Assembly: GCF_016342705.1 (NCBI RefSeq)
Contig: NZ_JAEINV010000013.1
Span: forward strand, 24,230 to 88,229
Source: Lutibacter sp.
Lineage (GTDB): Bacteria > Bacteroidota > Bacteroidia > Flavobacteriales > Flavobacteriaceae
Length of the DNA: 64,000 nucleotides
Reading direction: 5' to 3'
The notes under the pieces were generated by a model. That model was given only the letters and a program-made list of their open reading frames with translations. It ran no database searches and was not told where the DNA came from. Position numbers and translations under genes: made by a program. Below are positions 36,469 through 45,843 of the stretch, one piece after another (within the stretch, counting starts at the first letter, position 1; every line of letters begins with the position of its first letter).

Positions 36469-38772
36469 ATGAAAGTTTGTATTGCCGAAAAACCAAGTGT
36501 AGCTCGTGAGATTGCTTCCGTATTAGGAGCAACAACTAAAAGAGATGGTTATTTTGAAGGAAACGGATATGCTGTAACTTATACTTTTGGCCATTTATGC
36601 ACACTTTTTGAACCAAACGATTACAAACCACATTGGAAAAGTTGGGATTTGAATAATTTACCAATGCTTCCTGAAAAATTTGAAACCAAGGTTGTTGCCA
36701 ATTCTGGAATACAAAAGCAATTTAAAATTGTAAAAAGTTTATTTGATAAGGCTACAGAAATTATAAATTGTGGTGATGCCGGCCAAGAAGGAGAATTAAT
36801 TCAGCGTTGGGTGATAAACCAAGCAAATTATAAAGGTGAAGTTAAACGTTTGTGGATTTCTTCACTTACAACAGAAGCAATAAAAGAAGGATTTGAAAAT
36901 TTAAAACCATCCAAAAACTACGATAATTTATTTTATGCCGGATTTTCACGTGCCATTGGAGATTGGTTACTGGGAATGAACGCTACCAGATTGTACACCG
37001 TAAAACACGGAGGTTATAAACAAGTTTTGTCTGTTGGAAGAGTTCAAACGCCAACATTGGCAATGGTGGTGAACAGATTTAAAGAAATTGAAAATTTTGT
37101 ACCTCAACCGTTTTGGGAATTACAAACTTTGTATAGAGAAACAATTTTCAACTGCGAAGAAGGACGATTTCTAAAAAAAGAAGATGGTGAAATTTTAGCG
37201 AATAAAGTAAAAGAAGCTGAATTTGAAATTGTATCTAATACCAAATCAAAAGGAAAAGAATACGCACCAAAACTCTTCGATTTAACTGGTTTACAAGTGT
37301 ATTGCAATAATAAATTTGCATTTTCTGCAGAAGAAACATTAAACATTGTTCAAAAATTATATGAACAAAAAGTAGTTACGTATCCAAGAGTTGATACCAC
37401 ATTTTTACCAAATGATATTTACCCAAAAGTTCCGGGAATATTAAAAAACTTAACCAATTATTCCAACTTAGTTCAACCTCTTTTAGGTAAAAAAATAAAA
37501 AAATCATCTAAAGTTTTTGATGATAAAAAAGTAACCGATCACCACGCAATTATTCCAACTGGAGTTCAAACAAACTTACAGTACAATCAGCAACAAGTGT
37601 ATGACATTATTACAAAACGCTTTATTGCTGTTTTTTATGATGAATGTAAAGTATCTAACACCACTGTTATTGGAAAAGCAAGTGACGTAACTTTTAAAAC
37701 TACTGGAAAAGAAATTTTAGAAAAAGGTTGGCGCGTTGTTTTTGAAAATCCAGATTCACCAGAAAAAAAAGAATCAGGGATTTTACCAAATTTTGTAAAA
37801 GGTGAAAAAGGTCCACATGAACCTTCTTTTTTAGAAAAACAAACAAGTCCACCAAAAATATATACTGAAGCAACATTGCTAAGAGCTATGGAAACTGCTG
37901 GTAAACAGGTAGATGATGATGAAATGCGTGAGTTAATGAAAGAAAATGGCATTGGAAGACCATCAACCAGAGCAAACATTATTGAAACGCTTTTTAAAAG
38001 AAAATATATTGAGCGTAAAAAGAAATTATTGTACCCAACAAGTACTGGAATTCAGTTAATTGACACCATTCAAAATGAATTATTAAAGTCAGCTGAACTT
38101 ACCGGTTTATGGGAAAAACAATTAAAAGAAATTGAAAAAGGAACATTTAATGCTGCACTTTTTATAAAAAATATGAAAAGTATGGTTGAAAATTTGGTGT
38201 ACGAAGTTCGGTCAGAAACTGTGAGAGCTAATATTTCCCACGTTACAACTATTTCAAAAAATGAAAATAATTCATCAGAAAAAAAGGTTAAAAAAACAAA
38301 AGGAATAACTGCTGAAAAATGCCCAAAATGCAATAACGGGACTTTGCTAAAAGGCTCATCTGCCTATGGTTGTAGCAACTATAAAAACGGTTGTAAATTT
38401 ATTTTACCATTCACTTTTTTAGACAAAAAAATATCAGAAAATCAATATATCAGACTTTTAAAGAAAGGTTGTACCGTTAACTTAAAAGGTTTCAAAAGCA
38501 ATAATGAAGAAGTTGAAGGTTTGGTACGTTTTAATGATGATTACAATTTAGTTTTTGAGCCTAAAAAAACAGTAAAAAAATTGGATGTATCAGATAAAAT
38601 TCCGTGTCCAAAATGTAAAAAGGGAACGGTTTTAAAAGGAAAAACAGCGTATGGTTGTAGCGAGTATAAAAACGGTTGTAATTTTCTTTTTAGTTTTGAT
38701 GATATCAGAAAAAAAGCTGGTGAAAAACCATTGACTAAAGAATTAGTTCTTTCAATATTAAAAGGAAATTAA
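36469..38772 (+). CDS. topB: DNA topoisomerase III
   Basis: The 767-residue type IA topoisomerase begins with the TOPRIM domain (AEKPSVAREIA at 5-15, NCGDAGQEGELIQRW with the acidic metal triad). The active-site Tyr305 is in VTYPRVDTTFLP, and EATLLRAMETAG and GIGRPSTRANIIETL follow. Two C-terminal zinc-ribbon-like repeats (CPKCNNGTLLKG and CPKCKKGTVLKG, each followed by YGCS.YKNGC) end the protein. TopB decatenates replication and recombination intermediates. Bacteroidota also carry TopB copies on conjugative elements, but nothing mobile surrounds this one, so it is the chromosomal gene. Confidence 0.95.
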   Translation: MKVCIAEKPSVAREIASVLGATTKRDGYFEGNGYAVTYTFGHLCTLFEPNDYKPHWKSWDLNNLPMLPEKFETKVVANSGIQKQFKIVKSLFDKATEIINCGDAGQEGELIQRWVINQANYKGEVKRLWISSLTTEAIKEGFENLKPSKNYDNLFYAGFSRAIGDWLLGMNATRLYTVKHGGYKQVLSVGRVQTPTLAMVVNRFKEIENFVPQPFWELQTLYRETIFNCEEGRFLKKEDGEILANKVKEAEFEIVSNTKSKGKEYAPKLFDLTGLQVYCNNKFAFSAEETLNIVQKLYEQKVVTYPRVDTTFLPNDIYPKVPGILKNLTNYSNLVQPLLGKKIKKSSKVFDDKKVTDHHAIIPTGVQTNLQYNQQQVYDIITKRFIAVFYDECKVSNTTVIGKASDVTFKTTGKEILEKGWRVVFENPDSPEKKESGILPNFVKGEKGPHEPSFLEKQTSPPKIYTEATLLRAMETAGKQVDDDEMRELMKENGIGRPSTRANIIETLFKRKYIERKKKLLYPTSTGIQLIDTIQNELLKSAELTGLWEKQLKEIEKGTFNAALFIKNMKSMVENLVYEVRSETVRANISHVTTISKNENNSSEKKVKKTKGITAEKCPKCNNGTLLKGSSAYGCSNYKNGCKFILPFTFLDKKISENQYIRLLKKGCTVNLKGFKSNNEEVEGLVRFNDDYNLVFEPKKTVKKLDVSDKIPCPKCKKGTVLKGKTAYGCSEYKNGCNFLFSFDDIRKKAGEKPLTKELVLSILKGN

Positions 38773-38776
38773 TTGA

Positions 38777-39352
38777 ATGGAACATCAACATTTTGTTATT
38801 TTTAAACCTTTTGGATATTTAAGTCAGTTTGCCAATAATGATATTAGTAAGCACAAAAAAAAGTTATTAGGTGAGTTTTACAATTTCCCTGAAAATATAA
38901 TGGCTATTGGACGATTAGATGAAAAATCCGAAGGATTGTTATTTTTAACTACCGATGGAAATATGAGTGAATTGGTTAGAAGTAGCCATTTTGAAAAAGA
39001 ATATTATGTTCAAGTTGATGGAGATATTTCACCTGAGGCAATTACAGAATTACAAAATGGGGTTGAAATTGGTATTCACGGAACAAAATATATGACCAAC
39101 AATTGCTCGGTTTATAAATTAACTAAAACTCCTCAATTTCCTGATAGGGGAAAAAAAATTAGAGATGACAGACACGGACCAACAAGCTGGATTTCAATTA
39201 CTTTAACTGAAGGAAAATTTCGGCAAATTAGAAAAATGACTGCTGCAGTTGGGTATCCAACATTACGGCTGGTTCGCGTTAGGATTGGTTCTCACTCTAT
39301 TGATTTAATGAAAGTTGGAGAAGTAAAAGAGATAGTTTCTTTTATAAAATAA
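38777..39352 (+). CDS. Pseudouridine synthase, RluE/RsuA family
   Basis: The 191-residue enzyme lacks an S4 domain and has the RsuA-family motif AIGRLDEKSEGLLFLTTDG with nucleophile Asp48. The substrate motifs EKEYYVQVDG and EGKFRQIRKMTAAVGYPTLRL are complete. The absence of S4 and the short length match RluE, which modifies 23S rRNA; RsuA/RluB/RluF are longer. It starts 4 bp after topB and is probably co-transcribed with it. Confidence 0.88.
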   Translation: MEHQHFVIFKPFGYLSQFANNDISKHKKKLLGEFYNFPENIMAIGRLDEKSEGLLFLTTDGNMSELVRSSHFEKEYYVQVDGDISPEAITELQNGVEIGIHGTKYMTNNCSVYKLTKTPQFPDRGKKIRDDRHGPTSWISITLTEGKFRQIRKMTAAVGYPTLRLVRVRIGSHSIDLMKVGEVKEIVSFIK

Positions 39353-39480
39353 AGGCAATTTTTAACAATTTAATTGTTCATCGCATAATACAGTTATAAA
39401 TAAGGTTAAACCAAACATATTAAAAAGTTCTTTTTCAAAAAAATACTTATCTTGTAATTCAAATTTAAACTACTAACAAA

Positions 39481-39939
39481 ATGATCACACTTCAAATAAA
39501 CGGCAAATCTCACTCTATTGATGTTGACCCAGAAATGCCTTTGCTTTGGGCAATTAGAGATGTTATTGGACTAACTGGCACAAAATATAGTTGCGGTATT
39601 GGAGTTTGTGGCTCTTGCAAAGTGCTGCTAGATAATTCCCCTGTTCAATCTTGCATGATTCCGGTTGCTGCTGCAGAAGGCAAAAGTATTATTACCGTTG
39701 AAGGTACATCTAAAAACTTACAATTATTACAAGAATCTTGGATGGAATTAAACGTTCCTCAATGTGGTTTTTGTCAACCAGGACAATTAATTGCAGCTAC
39801 AGCTTTGTTAGATAAAAATCCGAAGCCAACAGATGAAGAAATTGACGAAGCTATGATTGGAAATATTTGCAGATGTGGAACATATCAACGCATAAAAAAT
39901 GCCATCAACAGAACTGTAAACCTTAACAAACAACACTAA
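39481..39939 (+). CDS. Molybdenum hydroxylase small subunit, two [2Fe-2S] clusters (IorA type)
   Basis: The 152-residue protein has a plant-type ferredoxin domain with Cys38, 43, 46 and 58, and a helical [2Fe-2S] domain with Cys95, 98, 130 and 132 (QCGFCQPGQ; GNICRCGTYQRI). This is the electron-transfer subunit of isoquinoline 1-oxidoreductase-like and aldehyde-oxidase-like enzymes. It has no signal of its own and would be exported bound to the Tat-signal large subunit that starts 2 bp after it. Confidence 0.92.
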   Translation: MITLQINGKSHSIDVDPEMPLLWAIRDVIGLTGTKYSCGIGVCGSCKVLLDNSPVQSCMIPVAAAEGKSIITVEGTSKNLQLLQESWMELNVPQCGFCQPGQLIAATALLDKNPKPTDEEIDEAMIGNICRCGTYQRIKNAINRTVNLNKQH

Positions 39940-39941
39940 TT

Positions 39942-42128
39942 ATGAAGAAAATTCAAAATATAAGTAGAAGAAGTTTTGTTAAAAGTATTGGTTTGGCTTC
40001 TGGCGGATTGGTTTTAGCTTGTAACACTTCCATTTTTTCAGATAAAGAAAAAGAAGTGAAGAGTTTAACAAATTTTAATCCTAATTTATTTGTTCAACTT
40101 AATTCTGATGGAAGTTTAATTTTAGTGGCTTCACGTTCAGAAATGGGTAATGGCGTTAGAACTTCTTTACCTTCAATAATTGCTGATGAAATGGAAGCAG
40201 ATTGGAGCAGAGTTTCTATTCAACAAGCAACTGGCGATAAAAAATATGGTGATCAAAATACGGATGGTTCAAGAAGTATTCGATACTTATTTGAAACTAT
40301 GCGCCAAATGGGAGCCACAGCAAAAGCAATGTTAATTACTGCAGCAGCACAAACTTGGAATGTTCCAGAAGCGGAATGCACTGCGGAAAACCATTTTGTG
40401 ATTCATACAAGTGGTAAAAAATTGGGGTTTGGAGAATTAGTTGAAGTTGCCAAAACTTTAGAAGTTCCAACTGATGTGAAATTAAAAGATTCTAAAGATT
40501 TCAAATACATTGGGAAAGAATTAAAAAGTATTGATGTTGACGATTATGTTTCCGGAAATGCCATTTTTGGTTTAGATAAACGATTGCCAGGTATGAAATT
40601 TACAGCAATTGCACGTTGTCCGGTTACTTTTGGAAAAGTAAAATCCTTTGATAAAACTGAAGCTTTAAAAATTAATGGAGTACTAAATGTTATTGAAATT
40701 CCAAGAATTGAGCGCCCTTTTGGAACACTTGGAGGAATAGCGGTTATTGCAACAAATACGTGGGCTGCATTTAAAGGAAGAGATGCCTTAAAAATTGAAT
40801 GGTATTTTGGCAATAATAAAGAATATGATTCAGAAAAATACATGAATCAAATTACTAAAAATGTTCATAAAGAAGGAAAAGTTGCAAACACTACTGGTAA
40901 TGTAAATAAAGCTTTTAAAAAGGGACATAAAATTATAGAAAGTACTTTTCAACTACCGCATTTATCACACGCACCAATGGAAGTTCCCAATGCAGTTGCT
41001 TGGGTTCAGGGTGAAACATGTGAAATTTGGGCTCCAACGCAAGAACCCCAAGCTTCAAGAGCTGAAGTTGTCGCATATTTAGGAGTTCCAGAAGAAAATG
41101 TTATAGTTAATGTTACTTTTTTAGGAGGTGGATTTGGACGTAAATCTAAACCAGATTATGTTGTTGAAGCTGCAATAATTTCAAAAGCCATAAATGCTCC
41201 GGCTCAAGTAGTTTGGTCTAGAGAAGACGATATTCAACACGGATATTACCATACAGTTAGCGCACAATACATGAAAGCTTCTATAGATATAGAAGGAAAA
41301 GTTACTGGTTGGTTACATAGATTTGCATTGCCATCAATAACATCTACTTTTTCATCTGGAGTAGATTATGCCGCAGGATTTGAAATTAGTAGTGCATCTA
41401 ATATTCCATTTGACATTGAAAATATTAAAATTGAAGTTGGTAAAGCACCTGCACACGTAAGAATTGGTTGGTTGCGTTCGGTTATAAATATTCCACATGG
41501 GTTTTCTATTAATGTTTTTGCCGATGAATTAGCAGTTGCAGCAAAAAAAGATCCTTTAGAATTTAGATTAAATTTAATTGGTGAAGATAGAATTGTAAAT
41601 CCAGATGAACAGATTCCGTTTAAAACACAACGACTTAAAAATGTTTTAAAATTAGCTGCCAAAAATGCCAATTGGGGAAAAGATTTACCCGAAGGCCACG
41701 CACAAGGTTTAGCTGTGCATTACAGTTTTAATTCATACGTTGCTTCTGTTGTTGAAGTTTCTGTAATTGAAGGCAAATTAAAAGTTCACCAAGTGCATAC
41801 AGTCATTGATTGTGGTTTAGTAGTGAATAAAAATACTGTAATTGCGCAAATGGAAGGTTCTGCAATTTTTGGAATGTCGTTAGCATTTTACGGGAAAATT
41901 ACTGCAAAAAATGGTGCTATTGAACAAGGAAATTATCATGACTATAAAATGATTAGAATGCATGAAGCTCCTAAAATTAATGTTGAAATTGTAGAAAGTA
42001 CTGAAAATCCAACTGGAGTTGGCGAACCTGGAGTTCCAGTAATTGCACCAGCAATAATAAACGCTATTTTTAAAGCAACTGGAAAAAGATATTATAATTT
42101 GCCGTTGAGTGATTACGGATTAGTTTAA
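39942..42128 (+). CDS. Molybdenum hydroxylase large subunit (IorB type), Tat-exported
   Basis: The 728-residue xanthine-dehydrogenase-family subunit has a Tat signal (SRRSFVKSIGLASGG, Arg9-Arg10) and a possible lipobox LVLAC (Cys27). The molybdopterin domains include GGGFGRKSKPDYVVEA, and a GVGEPGVPVIAPA segment holds the conserved active-site Glu695. Such enzymes hydroxylate N-heterocycles or oxidise aldehydes in the periplasm using Mo with molybdopterin cytosine dinucleotide. The substrate is not readable. XdhC- and MocA-like maturation genes follow. Confidence 0.92.
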   Translation: MKKIQNISRRSFVKSIGLASGGLVLACNTSIFSDKEKEVKSLTNFNPNLFVQLNSDGSLILVASRSEMGNGVRTSLPSIIADEMEADWSRVSIQQATGDKKYGDQNTDGSRSIRYLFETMRQMGATAKAMLITAAAQTWNVPEAECTAENHFVIHTSGKKLGFGELVEVAKTLEVPTDVKLKDSKDFKYIGKELKSIDVDDYVSGNAIFGLDKRLPGMKFTAIARCPVTFGKVKSFDKTEALKINGVLNVIEIPRIERPFGTLGGIAVIATNTWAAFKGRDALKIEWYFGNNKEYDSEKYMNQITKNVHKEGKVANTTGNVNKAFKKGHKIIESTFQLPHLSHAPMEVPNAVAWVQGETCEIWAPTQEPQASRAEVVAYLGVPEENVIVNVTFLGGGFGRKSKPDYVVEAAIISKAINAPAQVVWSREDDIQHGYYHTVSAQYMKASIDIEGKVTGWLHRFALPSITSTFSSGVDYAAGFEISSASNIPFDIENIKIEVGKAPAHVRIGWLRSVINIPHGFSINVFADELAVAAKKDPLEFRLNLIGEDRIVNPDEQIPFKTQRLKNVLKLAAKNANWGKDLPEGHAQGLAVHYSFNSYVASVVEVSVIEGKLKVHQVHTVIDCGLVVNKNTVIAQMEGSAIFGMSLAFYGKITAKNGAIEQGNYHDYKMIRMHEAPKINVEIVESTENPTGVGEPGVPVIAPAIINAIFKATGKRYYNLPLSDYGLV

Positions 42129-42146
42129 TTTATTTTGAAAATTTAA

Positions 42147-42908
42147 ATGAATAATTGGATTGATTACCTGTACAATTTTAAGGTTAAAAAGCAACCAATT
42201 GCTTTAGTTACTATAACAAAAGTTTTAGGCTCAGCACCTTGTAAAGTTGCATCAAAAATGATTGTTACTAAACACAAAGAAATTATTGGAACAATTGGTG
42301 GCGGAAAATTAGAATTTCAAGTAATTGATGAAGCAATTATTGCTCTAAAAGAAAATAAAATTAAAGAATTCGCTTATACATTAGGACCTGAATTTGAACA
42401 ATGTTGCGGTGGAAAAGTTGAATTAATTATTGAACCTATGAATCAATCTCCTGAATTATATATTTTTGGTGCCGGTCATATTGGCGTTGAAATTTGTGAC
42501 ATCTTAAAAAATACACCTTTTAATATAACACTTTTAGATATTCGTGAAAATTGGAAAGAAACTATTTCTATTGATAAAAGTATTACGTTTTCTAATATTG
42601 ACTTTGAACTGTATAAACAAACTATTAATTGGGGACCAAATTGTTATGTTGTTATTTTAACCCACGATCATAAATTAGATTTTGAAATTACAGCTTTGGC
42701 ACTTCATGAAAAAACTAAATATATTGGCTTAATTGGCAGTAAAACCAAAAAGAATAAATTTAATAATATGCTGAGAAATGAATTAAATTTTGAAGCAGGG
42801 ATTTCACCAGTTCATTGTCCTATTGGTTTAGATTTAGGTGGAAATACTCCAAAAGAAATTGCCATTAGTGTTGCCGCAGAATTATTGAAAGTTTATTATG
42901 AAAAATAA
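42147..42908 (+). CDS. XdhC family molybdenum-cofactor insertion protein
   Basis: The 253-residue protein has the XdhC/CoxI N-terminal domain (IALVTITKVLGSAPCKVASKM) with CCGGKVELIIEPM, and the C-terminal Rossmann domain (LYIFGAGHIGVEI; HDHKLDFEITALAL; YIGLIGSKTKKNKF; PIGLDLGGNTPKEIAISV). XdhC binds and sulfurates the cofactor before it enters the hydroxylase. It lies 18 bp after the large subunit and overlaps the next gene by 11 bases, so the cluster is one unit. Confidence 0.9.
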   Translation: MNNWIDYLYNFKVKKQPIALVTITKVLGSAPCKVASKMIVTKHKEIIGTIGGGKLEFQVIDEAIIALKENKIKEFAYTLGPEFEQCCGGKVELIIEPMNQSPELYIFGAGHIGVEICDILKNTPFNITLLDIRENWKETISIDKSITFSNIDFELYKQTINWGPNCYVVILTHDHKLDFEITALALHEKTKYIGLIGSKTKKNKFNNMLRNELNFEAGISPVHCPIGLDLGGNTPKEIAISVAAELLKVYYEK

Positions 42909-43527
42909 TACTGTTTTTGTGATGCTCGCCGGAGGAAAATCTGAACGCATGGGAACAGACAAAGGCTTGTTGAAATTTAATGACACTTATTGGATACTTG
43001 AACAACTTAACAGAATTTCAAAATCAACAATACAAGAAGTTTATATTGGTTTAGGATTTCACTCACAACATTATTTTGAGGCGATTCCTTGGCTTAAAGA
43101 TGCTTTAAATGATTTTGTTAGTTATAAAAATTTAAAGGTAAAAGTTGTTATTAATAATGTACCAGAGTTAGGTTCATTTTCCACATTGAAAACTGTTTTA
43201 AAAGAAGTTCCAGAAAAATCAGCTATCATTTTAAACCATATTGATATTCCAATTTTAAATACTGCGGAATTAAATAAAATTATTTTAACAGAAAATGATG
43301 TTGTGATACCTCATTTCAAAAATAAAAATGGACATCCAATAAAATTGAGTGCTGACATTTGGATTAATTTAATTCAAATAAAAGCAACAGAAAAAGATGC
43401 TCGTTTGGATTTTCAACTAAAAAAAATAAACCCTATCAAAATTTCAACTGTTGAAGTTTTTGATAGGGCTATAACTCTTAATTTGAATTCTAAAAACGAT
43501 TGGAATTCTTACTTAGAAAATCAATAA
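42898..43527 (+). CDS. MobA/MocA-like nucleotidyltransferase
   Basis: A 209-residue NTP-transferase of the MobA fold: MLAGGKSERMGTDKGLLKF at the N-terminus (CTP/GTP-binding loop), and LNHIDIPILN with the metal-binding Asp. In molybdenum-hydroxylase clusters this protein is usually MocA, which makes the cytosine dinucleotide cofactor. Most relatives are shorter or have a clearer GDxP motif, so substrate CTP versus GTP is inferred from context. It is the last gene; the convergent SulP gene ends 7 bp downstream. Confidence 0.82.
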   Translation: MKNNTVFVMLAGGKSERMGTDKGLLKFNDTYWILEQLNRISKSTIQEVYIGLGFHSQHYFEAIPWLKDALNDFVSYKNLKVKVVINNVPELGSFSTLKTVLKEVPEKSAIILNHIDIPILNTAELNKIILTENDVVIPHFKNKNGHPIKLSADIWINLIQIKATEKDARLDFQLKKINPIKISTVEVFDRAITLNLNSKNDWNSYLENQ

Positions 43528-43534
43528 TTTAGTA

Positions 43535-45157
43535 TTATTTTTCAAACAATCCTTTGGTAAAACTTTCAGGATTTGCTGCTAAATGATAACGAGGATCATC
43601 AATATCTTCAACAATAACTTCCTTAAATTTTGGATTAGATTTATACAACAATTCTTTACATTCTTCACTTAAATGTTTTAAGTGAATTTGTTTTCCTGCT
43701 GTTTCATATTTTTCAACAATATTAAAAATAGCTTCTAAAGCAGAATGATCACTTATACGAGATTCTACAAAGTCAATTTCCACAAAATCTGGATCATTTT
43801 TAACATCAAACTTTTCATTAAACGTTGTTATAGAACCAAAGAAAAGTGGTCCCCAAATTTCATACACTTTAGTCCCATCATCTTTCATTCTTTTTCTGGC
43901 TCTAATTCTGGTGGCGTTTTCCCAAGAAAAAACCAAAGCACTTACAATTACACCTGCAATAACAGCAATTGCTAAATCGAAAATTACAGTTAAAGCTGAA
44001 ACTAAAATCAATACAAATAAATCAGTTCTTGGTATTTTATTTGAAATTCTAAAGCTACTCCATTCAAAAGTACCAATAACAACCATAAACATAACACCAA
44101 CTAACGCTGCAATTGGAACTTGCTCTATATATGATGATCCAAATAAAATAAAAATCAACAACATTACAGCAGCAACAACTCCAGATAATCTTCCTCTACC
44201 ACCACCTTTTATATTGATAATAGATTGACCAATCATTGCGCAACCTCCCATTCCTCCAAATAGTCCAGTAATTATGTTTGCACTTCCTTGCGCTACACAT
44301 TCTTTATTACCATTTCCACGCGTTTCAGTTAAATCATCTATTAAATTTAAAGTCATTAAAGATTCTATTAAACCGATTGCAGCCAATATTAAAGCGTAGG
44401 GTAAAATAAATTTAATTGATTCAATGGTAAAAGGAACTTTTGCGAAAGTTTCTAAATTTAGCGTAGGTAAACCACCTTTTAAACCTTCTCCTCCACCATC
44501 TCTAATAAATGAACCCACAGTTGCTACATCAAAGTTTGATAAAATTGCAATAGTACTAACAACAAGAATTGCAATTAATGCTTCTGGCAACTTTTTTAAT
44601 TGTTTAATTTTTGGAAGTCCCCACATTATTAGCATTGTTAAAGCAACCAAACCAATCATTAAATACAATTGATTTCCTTGCAGCCAAACTTTTTCACTAT
44701 CAATAGTTTTTTTAAACATTCCTAATTGCGAAAGAAAAATTACAATTGCCAAACCATTCACAAAACCCATCATTACCGGATGTGGAATTAAACGAACAAA
44801 TTTACCAAGCTTTAAAACACCCGCTAAAACTTGAATTATTCCCATTAAAATTACAGTAGCAAACAAATAATATAATCCTAAGTTTTCATCTGGATTTCCC
44901 ATTTCATTTCCTCTAGCTACCAAGGTTACCATTACTACAGCTAAAGCGCCTGTTGCTCCAGAAATCATACCTGGTCTTCCTCCAAAAATAGATGTAATTA
45001 AACCAACCATAAAGGCTGCATACAAACCAACTAATGGGTCTACTCCTGCCACAAAGGCAAAGGCAACAGCTTCCGGAACTAATGCCAACGCAACTGTTAC
45101 ACCAGATAAAACATCATTTCTAAAATTAGCCGTTTGCTTTTTAATAAATTCTGTCAT
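43535..45157 (-). CDS. SulP family anion transporter with STAS domain
   Basis: The 540-residue protein has the SulP core of hydrophobic segments (first signature VLSGVTVALALVPEAVAFAF; PVMMGFVNGLAIVIFLSQLG; GGMGGCAMIGQSIINI) and a C-terminal STAS domain (about 430-530: FGSITTFNEKFDV ... DFVESRISDHSALEAI). Bacterial SulP proteins carry sulfate, bicarbonate or dicarboxylates, often with Na+. The GGMGGCAMIGQS motif is typical of a Bacteroidota subgroup. No sulfur or carbon-concentrating genes are adjacent, so the substrate is open. Confidence 0.9.
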   Translation of the reverse strand: MTEFIKKQTANFRNDVLSGVTVALALVPEAVAFAFVAGVDPLVGLYAAFMVGLITSIFGGRPGMISGATGALAVVMVTLVARGNEMGNPDENLGLYYLFATVILMGIIQVLAGVLKLGKFVRLIPHPVMMGFVNGLAIVIFLSQLGMFKKTIDSEKVWLQGNQLYLMIGLVALTMLIMWGLPKIKQLKKLPEALIAILVVSTIAILSNFDVATVGSFIRDGGGEGLKGGLPTLNLETFAKVPFTIESIKFILPYALILAAIGLIESLMTLNLIDDLTETRGNGNKECVAQGSANIITGLFGGMGGCAMIGQSIINIKGGGRGRLSGVVAAVMLLIFILFGSSYIEQVPIAALVGVMFMVVIGTFEWSSFRISNKIPRTDLFVLILVSALTVIFDLAIAVIAGVIVSALVFSWENATRIRARKRMKDDGTKVYEIWGPLFFGSITTFNEKFDVKNDPDFVEIDFVESRISDHSALEAIFNIVEKYETAGKQIHLKHLSEECKELLYKSNPKFKEVIVEDIDDPRYHLAANPESFTKGLFEK

Positions 45158-45180
45158 AGTCTATAATTTTCAAAAGTCGG

Positions 45181-45188
45181 CAAATATA
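45181..45188 (-). promoter_or_regulatory. Candidate -7 element of the SulP gene (TATATTTG)
   Basis: On the minus strand TATATTTG fully matches TAnnTTTG, 23 bp before the ATG at 45157. Confidence 0.55.
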
Positions 45189-45254
45189 AGGATTTTAAAT
45201 TTGAAGTTTTGGCTGATGAATTTTCACGCCAAAAAGTGTAATTTCAAGTATTGC

Positions 45255-45836
45255 TTAAAATAGCAATTTAATATTTTGGTACGAATTATTTAATGCTCGT
45301 TTGGTTTCTTCTTTATTTTTAAAAACTACTTCTTCAATATCTTCTTCAATTTGAGGAATTAATTGTCCTTTGTAATCTGTTTTCATTAAAAACCAATAGG
45401 TAATTTTTAAAATTGTTTTATTATTTCGTTTAAAAATATGATAGGTAGTTTCTAGTTTTTTTTCTATATGTAAACAGTCAATTCCACACTCTTCTTCAAC
45501 TTCTCTAATGGCACAATCTTTTTTATTTTCGCCTTTATTTATTTTTCCTTTAGGTAAATCCCATTTATTAAATCTATAAATAAACAGCACATCATTAGAA
45601 GGATTGAAAACCTTTCCTCCAGCAGCTTTTTGAATTTTAAAATAACTTTTAAACTGTTTCCAACAACTTTTTAAATTACTACATAACAAGCAAATTCCTT
45701 CAGCTTTATTATTAAATAATTCTTCTGTAATTTTAAGAATTGAAGCTTCTTCAAAATTAATTTTCTTCAATTTTGTTGAAATATTATTATTTTCTGTCAA
45801 AATTATTAGACAGTCATTCACAAAAACTTTATACAT
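45255..45836 (-). CDS. Nudix hydrolase
   Basis: The 193-residue protein has a small N-terminal extension (about 1-65) before the Nudix fold. The Nudix box GKINKGENKKDCAIREVEEECGI keeps all residues of GX5EX7REUXEEXGU. Family members hydrolyse nucleoside diphosphate derivatives; the substrate cannot be predicted. ATG 45836 (MYKVFVNDCLIIL) is the start; an earlier in-frame start overlaps the pyrE promoter. It is divergent from pyrE with just 7 bp between the two ATGs. Confidence 0.87.
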   Translation of the reverse strand: MYKVFVNDCLIILTENNNISTKLKKINFEEASILKITEELFNNKAEGICLLCSNLKSCWKQFKSYFKIQKAAGGKVFNPSNDVLFIYRFNKWDLPKGKINKGENKKDCAIREVEEECGIDCLHIEKKLETTYHIFKRNNKTILKITYWFLMKTDYKGQLIPQIEEDIEEVVFKNKEETKRALNNSYQNIKLLF

Positions 45837-45839
45837 TTG
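45832..45839 (+). promoter_or_regulatory. Candidate -7 element of pyrE (TACATTTG), over the nudix start codon
   Basis: TACATTTG matches TAnnTTTG and ends 4 bp before the pyrE ATG, implying a leaderless or nearly leaderless mRNA. It covers the first codon of the divergent nudix gene. No -33 TTG is found at the expected distance, so the call is tentative. Confidence 0.4.
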
Positions 45840-45843
45840 CATT

